A stretch of 64,000 nucleotides of DNA from Cyclaneusma minus. Its lineage: Eukaryota > Ascomycota > Leotiomycetes > Marthamycetales > Marthamycetaceae. Positions 55,690 through 64,000 of this stretch are shown here, piece by piece. The notes under the pieces are model-generated. The model searched no databases. It was not told the origin of the DNA and saw only the letters and a list, made by a program, of their open reading frames with translations. Every line of letters starts with the position of its first letter. Position 1 is the stretch's first letter. Position numbers and translations under genes: made by a program. The stretch lies in the NCBI GenBank assembly GCA_037179335.1, contig JAKZHN010000006.1, positions 1,550,001-1,614,000 of the forward strand, in the 5' to 3' direction.

Positions 55690-58600
55690 CTATCTGCGTG
55701 CCGGCCTTTGGCTCGCCAAGACTTCAGGTCGAGAGCCACCAGAAAGTGGAGGTCGGGTTTGGTTAGAGCGAGAGGCGAGAGACGGGTTCACAAAATTGCC
55801 TCTTGGATTGATTGGCGGGGGTCTTGCTGAAGTTTCCGTCGGTTCTGGCAAGCCGGCCATCTCGATCTCGACTGTTCTCGCCGGCCTCTGGTGTCTCGCC
55901 GCATCTGCATAGACCCTAGATGAACTTGCTGAGCCCTGCAGTCTGTCATCAAAAGAATGCGTTGATGCAGTCGACGTGGATTGTACAGAAGTCTCAGAAG
56001 GCTGGGAACTTGCTGGCACTGTGGAGGGTGCAGGAGAAGATCGCTTGAAAAATTGTGTGACCTGCTTCGCCGTCCTCGAAATTACACCATCTGCATCTGT
56101 AGGCTGGGATAGAACAATTACTTTCAATGGCGTTTCTCTCTTCTCAGGGAAATCTCGCTCGGTTTGAATATATTCGCTGCATCGAGATTCTTCGGGTCTG
56201 GCCGTCCGTACTGTGCTCATGATGATTTCCGCGGCCTCTTGAGCAAATCCGGAAAACACTGGTTGCCAGCTCGTAAGCAAGCACGATCCAGCTAGCTTCT
56301 CATGCACAGTCAGTTTTCCTCGATCGCCGAGAGGGAATTTCGTGCCAACTTCCAACTTCGACGTGTTCCAGGCCATCTCTTGCCCGTTTCTTTCATACTC
56401 ATGCATGCCCTTGGTTGAAGCCCACTTCTCGTCAAGCACCAACGAAGTCTGAAATACGGAACCACTAGAGATTGAGTCGCCAGTTTGCGAACACTGCCCC
56501 CCATAATTACCGGTTCCGTCTAGAATCAGGCAGGTTTTTGATACGATAGCCATACTCATGCATTTGGGACCGTCATAGAGGAGTCCTGTCCAGGCATGCT
56601 TGGATTGAAACAAAGTCACCGTCCGTCCGTGGATTATCTTCAGATCATGGCCAGTATTCTCAGCGCTGTCGCGTGTGATTTTGAGAGCCTTGAGAGCCTT
56701 GAGAGTCTCAATAGTTTTCGGACAATGAACCCCGTCGGAGTCTCCTGGCATCATACTGACATTGCCATACCAGAGTGCCCGGACTTGCTGGGTATTCGGA
56801 TCGGTACTAGTTTCCCGCATCTTGGTTAGGCATTCGACCATCGCATTTTTAATGTTGCCGAGCCATGTACCATAGATAGTTCCGTCTTCGGAGTGGCCGA
56901 GCAAAATTTGCCACATCTCACGGAAGTAATGAGGGTTTTCGCATGCACCGAAGTAAAGCTCGCGGCACTCTTTGGTGATCCATGGGAAGCGTAGCGCAGC
57001 AAGGTAATACCTCATAGTGTCAGATCCTAGGATGTGTAGCAAGCTTGTTCGACGGGCATTCTGGGTGCAAAGGGAGATTTCTACCCCACCATAACATTCG
57101 ACCTCGTGAGGATATTGAAGCAGCTCAAGTTTGTCCAAGTCTTGGAAAAGAACTTTGTATAATGGCTTGTCGGGTCCCATCTTCCAAGCCACATTACCAG
57201 CGCCGCCAACACCGGGTATACCAGACGTAGAGAGTTGTATAGTAGCGGCATCCACGTGCGGCCGAGCTTTGTGCCCTGACACGCGGGTGTGCAGCTTCCC
57301 CATGCAACTTTTCATGCTGGATAGGGAGAGTGAGCAAGCGGCGTTTTCGGCTAGGCCGGCTTCCGGAGTAGCTCCAATGAGCAGAATATCAGACTCCAGA
57401 AGGTGTTTTCGCTCCAGTCCTTGTTGTGTACTCTCGACCTCGGCATCATCAAAATCTGTTGAAGGTATCCAGTGGCAAAGGATCTCGTTTTGGGCAAGGC
57501 TCTTGTCGTCAAATCCCTCGATATGCCACGGAAGTAGGAAGCCATCACCCACATGGTAGCGGACGATCTCAGCGGGGTTCGAGTTGCGTACAATCCGCAT
57601 GCAAGGCCCCCAGATATCCATGAAGGTTACTGCATCTGTTGAAACATAGAGCCGCTTATCTTGGGTGTCTGCTTCCGGGGCACCTATCCCAAGAGTCCAG
57701 ACTTCGGACCCATCGTGAAAATCCTCAAGACATAGCAGTCTTCGGCGTGACGAATATATTCCCGTGTTCGCCAGCGCGGAGCCTGCAATGTCGAAGTTCA
57801 GGTAGTCTTGATCGAAGCGTCCAGTATGTGCACAGACATAAGACATCAATCCGAACTCGGCGACGTACACGAAGCTCAACCAATCAGCCGTCTTTTTGGT
57901 ACTCGAGGGAGGCGGAAGCCCAATATCTTCCAAGTTCTTGCGACATTTGGCAGTGACTTCTCTTTTACGCTGAGCGATACCGGCAATGTCATCCTTGTGG
58001 TATCGCACAAGAAGCTCTCCGAAGGCCTTGAGCAAGCCGTCAATCATCTGCGTAGGTATCCGTCTGAGATATGCGACATTTTTGCGATGAGGATCCAGAG
58101 TCATGACGCTGTAAAAGTTCATGTCGACAAAGCCTTTGCTTTCGAGCTCTCTCAGGCTGTTCGCGACGCCGCATAGTACATCGGAGGCTTCAAAGAAATC
58201 GGCTATGTCTTCATCATACTGCGCAACAGAGTGTCCAGGGTTAAGTGTGGTGCTCAAATCGGTGCTGAGAAGCGAACTAGTCGAGGCATGGCCGCTGCTA
58301 TCACCGGGAATGACGCCGAATTTTGACAGTGTCTCCCGTAACGTTTGCATCTCGGGACTCTGATCCTTGCTTTGCATCACAGCATGAATGAGCTTAGTCG
58401 CGCGGCCCCAGACTGGATCCATCCTGGATTTATCTGAGCTTGCAACATCGCTAGGTTGATAATGAGAATTATCGACGACGAGTTGTCGAAACCCGTATAT
58501 CTTCGTAAACCATGCGTCTGGTCGTAGAAATCTGTCATCACGCTCGTGATACATTGAGGGATGGTTATCAGAACGAGGCCGAAGGAAACCGGGCAAGCGG

Positions 58601-59577
58601 TCTCCAAACTTGGTCAGAACAAGTTCTTCGAAGGGTGTTCGAACAGGGTTCTGGGTATTAGACGCCGGAGAAGGCTTCGGGCCTTTTAGAGGGGATGCTC
58701 GAACGTCACGCGCTTCGTCTGGCGTAGACGGCACTTGATCATTCGTACGTGCAGCTTTCGTCTCCTGGCTTTTGGACGTAGCAAGTATTTGCCCTTGTCG
58801 ATTGTAGTGTGAGCATCTAACGTTCGTACCGCCGGATTTGGCTTTCGGCAGATTAGTAGTTGGGTGGGTGACCACTAGTCTTGTCTCAGCGCCATCTCCA
58901 CGGACTTCTTCCCTGGTAGGCAGGTTGCCGAGCTCACGTGAGAACAGATCTCGGGTCTTGTCGCCACCATCTTGACGTCTGCGAAAAGCTCAGTATTTTA
59001 CCAACATTAGAGGTTTCTCAAGGGCCATATCATCTTACCCGCATGCGTCGCAAGCTTGCTCAGACGCTTCGGTCGATCCTTCTCTACCGCTGTCCCCGGC
59101 CTTGTCTGCCGGATCGAGATGTTTTTGTTGCTTGACTGGCCGCGATACGTCCTCCTCTGTCCGATCTGTCACGGAAGAACTTCGCTTCATGGTGTCTAAC
59201 TGCGACTTCACCCGAGTCGGTACTAGTACCGAAGACTGTTTTGCGTTCTTCGCTGGAGGGCAAGGTACGGGTGATTGTGAATGGCGTGATACTGTCGACG
59301 GACACCCTCTGTTCTTGGTTGATGCACCAGCTGTAGGTAGGGCTTCGGGTGTGGGTTTTTGCAGCACTCTCAACTCTCGCTCGACAGCTTCGATTGATTT
59401 CTTGCTGTGTTTCGCCAACTTCGCGTTTTCAAGCTGTTTTACTTTCGCTGCAATCTGGGACGCTCTACTCGCCGCTTTGGTTTTGGCTACTGTTGCATTA
59501 GCAAGGGCACTGCCAGGTATCCAAACTGACTTACAGAGGGTTTCTGTTGAAGCAGTACCGTTCCGGCGACCATTCAT
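55690..59577 (-). CDS. Large protein of unknown function, 2 exons (1275 residues)
   Basis: Exons are 59577-59039 and 58978-55690. The 60-bp intron (GTAAGA, acceptor TCGCAG) keeps the frame. The long exon has no proper ATG at its 5' end, which supports the upstream exon. N-terminal ~330 residues: basic and Ser/Lys-rich, with a Lys/Ala helix (KQLENAKLAKHSKKSIEAVE) and CDACG before the intron. The middle (~330-1080) is a globular, Trp/Tyr-containing region without a motif I know (DAWFTKIYGFRQLVVDN, YVAEFGLMSYVCAHTGRFDQ, AWTGLLYDGPKC). C-terminal ~150: Ser/Pro/Arg-rich and disordered-looking. No signal or membrane segment. An uncharacterised fungal protein; nuclear or cytosolic location is a guess from the basic N-terminus. 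Confidence 0.65.
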
Positions 59578-61020
59578 GTTGACGGAGAAGGTCAGTCGCG
59601 GAAGCGCGCAGTGTTTCACAACAGTTCTCGTATCGCAGTGAAGCGAGCGATGTCTCGGCGATTTGTGCAAAAGATACTAGAAAGGACCTCGTCGAATTTA
59701 GAGATACACCCACGCTAGTGCGCTGTAGTTATAATACGATGAGAACGGTAGCGACGCCATCAGGCTCCTGTACGAGTGTGCCCTTGGGTGCCTAACCGCG
59801 CAGTCATTTTGGCTGCGCCTCTAAGGCGCATAGAGTGCACTATTTGGCGGTGAACACGTCGTATGGTGGCTTACAGGTTCTGGTGCGCCCTACTTTTTCG
59901 CCCAATGAACTTTCCAAGGCATTCTGCAGTGGCGGATAAACGAGTACGCCCCTCACGAGGCGACGAGATGCCTACCTGCACACCTCGGCCCACATATTTG
60001 TGTCGTAAATTAGTGTGTGCTAGCGTGATTTTCTATACATTGTTGGCCGTAGGATTCCCTTGAATTGGCCACTCAGTATTGTAGCCAAATGCGAGGTAAA
60101 TACCTAAAGCTATTTTCAAGTAATTAATATATTCGCATACCTATGCTATTAATATTTAATTAATATTTGGAAATAAATTGATTGGCCATTTGGACCAATC
60201 CATAAAGCAACATATCCAGCAAGGCACGTATACAACTGTATTAGGAAGTTCAGAAGGCGCTAGCACACACTTACTTACGGCACAAGTATACATGAGAGCC
60301 TTTGCCGTCATCCGGCTTACGAGCTTCGCAGCCCTCATCATGCCACGTCGCACTCAAAGCTCTCGCGGCAGTTCGAGTATCCAGGCAGCGATGGGGCAGA
60401 TCCAGCTACGTATAGGACAACATCGTGCGAGAAACACCTCACCATATAGGCCGAAATGCCAGCTGGCTCGTGCCATGCAGACGACACTATTGGTTAATTG
60501 CTTCACGCGAGATATCGGTACAAGTGTCAGGCTGCTTCGTTGTCTTCCCGAACTGTAGCCTCATGGTTGCCTCTTACTGCGTAGCTGCCCAAGCCGACGT
60601 CTTTGAAGACTCCTTAAGCGAAGAATGGCGGAATTCAGTCCCGCATGGCAGCAAAGTGACGAGCTGGGGATATCATGGCAAGGCTACGGACAGGGGTATG
60701 ATACTGGAAAAGAGATAACAGACCTAGGTACGATAGAGACAACACATTGGAATACCCGTTTTTACGTCTGCAAGGTGACATGGGATGTTGTTTTGCGACT
60801 CAATGGATGATCAAGGCCAGAAATCCGAAAAGGCCGTACCCCCTGGGCGCTTCGAATTAGGTAGACAATACGGACCGGTATTGTTACAGTAATCGCGTAC
60901 GAGGACCCTCCATCGTGTTAGAATACCATGCCTTAGCAATCAGGCACCTAGCTAGATTGGAAGGGTAGCTAGCGTGGTGGAGTGGTTTAAGTGTGGTATT
61001 TATTTTACGCTTGAATTATT
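59578..61020. other. No supported gene; transition toward AT-rich DNA
   Basis: Contains the palindrome-like GGCTGCGCCTCTAAGGCGCA near 59811, and an AT-rich patch at about 60090-60185. Open frames at 60178-60718 carry no motif. Possibly remnants of a transposon. Confidence 0.35.
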
Positions 61021-64000
61021 ATTTTAATATATTAAGAATCACCCTTTATATAACCAAATTTAATAGATTATAAGCCCGGCGCCGGGCAATTGCTAAAACT
61101 AAATTTTTTAATTAATTAGCAATTATTTAATTAATAAATTTAATAAATTTAAATAAATTTAAATAAATTAAAAATAATTTTTAAGCCAATAATTTTATAC
61201 GCAAATAATTATTTTATTAATTACTTTAATACTATAATTTTTGCAAATTCCCAAATAAAATTAAGAGATTTTCAAAATTTAGATTTAAAAATTCGTTAAT
61301 AAAAAAGCAAATTTTTTAATTGTTTATTGGCTTTCCAATTCGATTTAACGGCTATAAAGCCGAAAATACTATATACAAATAATTAATATTTACCCTTTTG
61401 CAAATTTATATATATACCGCCTTTATAGGCAAGGCAATAATTAAAATCTGAAATACAAAGCTGCGCAAATTTTGTATATTATAATTGAAAATAATATTTT
61501 TTTGCATTTAAAAGCATTGCTATAATTAAAATATTACCCTTTTATATTAAAAATTATTAATATTTTTTAAATGCATTAATTTTTTTTAAAAAAAGCAAGC
61601 AAACGGAAAAATTTATTTTCGTTATAAATTAATTTATTTAATTAATTAAAATATAATTGCTAAAGCTGCTAAGCTTAGCCAATTAAAAGAGTAAAATTAT
61701 TTATTTTAAAAAAAGCTTTTTTTATAAGCTATTTATTTAGCGTTAAAAAATTTGCACCAGATTTATAGTATTTTTTTAAATTTATTAAAGTTTTTACCAT
61801 ATTTTTTTTTATTAGCATTAATGCTTTTGCCTTTTTTAAAAATATTTTTTAATTTAATAATGGTATTTTTTGGCTTTAATAATATAAATTAATAATTAAA
61901 TTTTTTAAATTATAAGGCTATAGCATATTTTTTTAAAAAAATATTAAAGCTTGCCTAAAAGCTTTTTTAAATTTAATTTGCGGCTAAGCTAAATTCTTTT
62001 ATAAATGGCTTAAAAAATATAATATTTGTTAAAAAGAAATTATAGCATTTGTTATTAAAAGCATTTTTAAAAATATTAAAACGGCTGTAAAAAATATTGA
62101 AAATAATATTTGAAAAATTTTAAAAAAGCTTAAAAAGCTTTATTAGCCCCAGAATATAAAAGCCTTTTTTATAATTTAAAGGATTATTTATTTTTTTATT
62201 TTAAATTAATATTTTGGTATTAAAAATTTTGCCAGCCGTTTTTAAAAGGCCAATTAAAATTTAAAAGCAATAAATTTAGCCTTTAAAATTTTTAATACTA
62301 TTATATTATTTTAATTTTTTTGCAATTTAAATTTAAATTTTTTTATATAAAAAACTATATTTAAAGCCATTAATATTTTTTTATTTATAAAAAACGGTTT
62401 TGGTTAAATTACCACTTATTTAATTAAATTTAATATTGTTATTTAAAAAGCCTTTAATTATAAAATCCAGCTAAGCCAAAATAAGAAATTTATTATAGCT
62501 TTTTATTAATACCAGCTAAAGCAATTTAATTTTGGTAATAATTGCAATAATAGCAAAATAAATAATAATTTAAATAAATAAAAATAAAAAAATATTAGAA
62601 ATGGCAAATAAGGTAAATAAAATAAAGGTGGCAAAAAAAAGAATTGGTGTAAATTATATTAAAAATATAATTATATTAAAGCAAATTATTGATTTTTTAA
62701 TTTAAAGCTTTTTAAAAAGCAAATTAGCAAGCTTTTTAAAAAATATAAAAATATAGCCAAAAAAAGCTTTACGCTAGCACAAATAATGCTGGCAAATTAA
62801 ATTATTTATTTTAATAAATTCGATATTAATTTTGCCGGCTTTGCTTTTAATATTTTTGCAAATAATAAATGCTATTATATTTATATGGCTTTTAAAGCAT
62901 TAATGCTTTAAATTAATTTTGCCGTTATTAATAATATTAGCAATGCTAGCAATAAAATATTTGCCAATATTAAAAATTTGTTTTTTAAATCTTTTTAAAA
63001 TATTTGGCTTTTTAATAGCAAAATTATATTTTTAATTATTGTTTACAAATATAGCTTTATTAAAAAATTAATTAAGCTATATATAAAAAGCCCAATTAAC
63101 GGCTTTGGCAATTATTAAATTATACCAAAATTTAAAGGAATTTATAAGCTATTATATTTGGTAGCTAATAAAAAAATTAATATGCTTTTATTTAATATTT
63201 TTTATAGCCTATAAAATTTTGTTAATTTGATTTTTATATTAATTTTTTAAATTTTAAGCTATATTATTATTTTTGGGCTTAAAAAAGCAAAATTTAAAAG
63301 GGGAATAATATTTTATTTATTTTAATATTAATTTATAAGCTTAATATTATTAATATTTAAATTAAATTAAAATTAATTATATGCATTTTTTTAGCTATAA
63401 TATTTTTTAAAAAAAAATAATTGCTAATATAAATATTTAGGCTATATAAATAAAAATAATATTTACAAGCTTTTAAAAGCATTAATTAATATGGTTTTTT
63501 TGCCTAAAAAAAGCTTTTATTATATTTGTGCAGAATTTAGAATTAAAAAATGCCTATATTATAAAAGGCTTAAATATGGTTTAAAATTATTTAAATTATT
63601 TTATATTAATTTATTTGAAAAAGTCGGTTTATCCGATTTTTAAAAAAAATGCTGTTAAATTATTATTATTAATAATTTTATTGGCATAATATAGGCTTTA
63701 TTTATTATTAACCATAAGCAGTTTTTTTTATATTTAAAGCTTTTTTTTATATTTAAAAATATTTGGAAATGCATTGCCAATTTATTAAATTAAATATAGC
63801 CGAAGAATTTATATTTAAAATACTAAAGCTTTATTTTAAAAAAAAAGCATTAATTATAATTATGCGCCAATTGCTTAGCATTAATTAAATAAAATTATAA
63901 AATATAAAATTCGCGTTATTATTAAGCATTTAATTATTATATTTTAGAATTTAAATTTATTATTAAAATTTAAATTTATTATTAAAATTTTGGGCTATTA
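61020..64000. other. Second AT-rich, RIP-like block (continues past the window)
   Basis: Same composition and residual GC, AGCC and GGC islands as 29400-43020. No ORF of note. It begins near a GC motif shared, in inverted orientation, with the right end of the first block. Confidence 0.75.
61074..61087. repeat. Palindrome GCCCGGCGCCGGGC
   Basis: Perfect 14-bp palindrome in an otherwise A/T-only surrounding; with its left flank it matches the reverse complement of 42927-42942. Confidence 0.6.

Overview
The window looks like nuclear DNA of a filamentous ascomycete (Pezizomycotina), most likely a leotiomycete-type fungus. Genes have short introns of about 50-70 bp with GTAAGT-like donors and CTAAC/CTGAC-like branch sites. 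There are one tRNA-Cys gene and one intron-containing tRNA-Trp gene, a remnant of a HET (heterokaryon incompatibility) gene, a highly reducing fungal polyketide synthase and a mitochondrial IF-2. Long blocks at roughly 15-20% GC (counted on sampled lines) resemble repeats mutated by RIP (repeat-induced point mutation). The class-level placement is inference; no species is claimed.

Layout. 0-6 kb: the 3' end of a tail-anchored protein gene, a spliced membrane-anchored conserved fungal protein, a decayed HET gene and a multi-pass membrane protein. 6-14.8 kb: one nine-exon highly reducing PKS on the minus strand (KS-AT-DH-MeT-ER-KR-ACP). It carries four frameshifts and one in-frame stop, all in its N-terminal half, so I call it a pseudogene. 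15.8-16.5 kb: a second decayed gene of unknown function. 17.5-29 kb: tRNA-Cys, an intact alpha/beta hydrolase, then two separate tandem gene duplications (an F-box-like pair and a pair of small coiled-coil proteins) set among short tandem repeats, and a MITE-like element at 27.7-28.3 kb. 29.4-43.0 kb: an AT-rich gene-free block holding a 570-bp element with 111/112-bp direct terminal repeats. 44-59.6 kb: intact gene-rich DNA with a conserved membrane protein divergent from mitochondrial IF-2, tRNA-Trp plus a tRNA-Trp relic, an RNase D-like protein with SUMO-type tail motifs, a dienelactone hydrolase, a polysaccharide deacetylase and a 1275-residue protein of unknown function. 61-64 kb: the start of another AT-rich block.

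The most unusual signal is a degenerate 19-bp tandem repeat (consensus close to AGTGATTGGGAATATTCCA) seen at seven intergenic places between 19.7 and 50.6 kb, always on the same strand. Other notable points are the stepwise decay of the PKS while neighbours stay intact, and the two local gene duplications that carried their 3' flanks, including a 3'-UTR intron present in a third degenerate copy.
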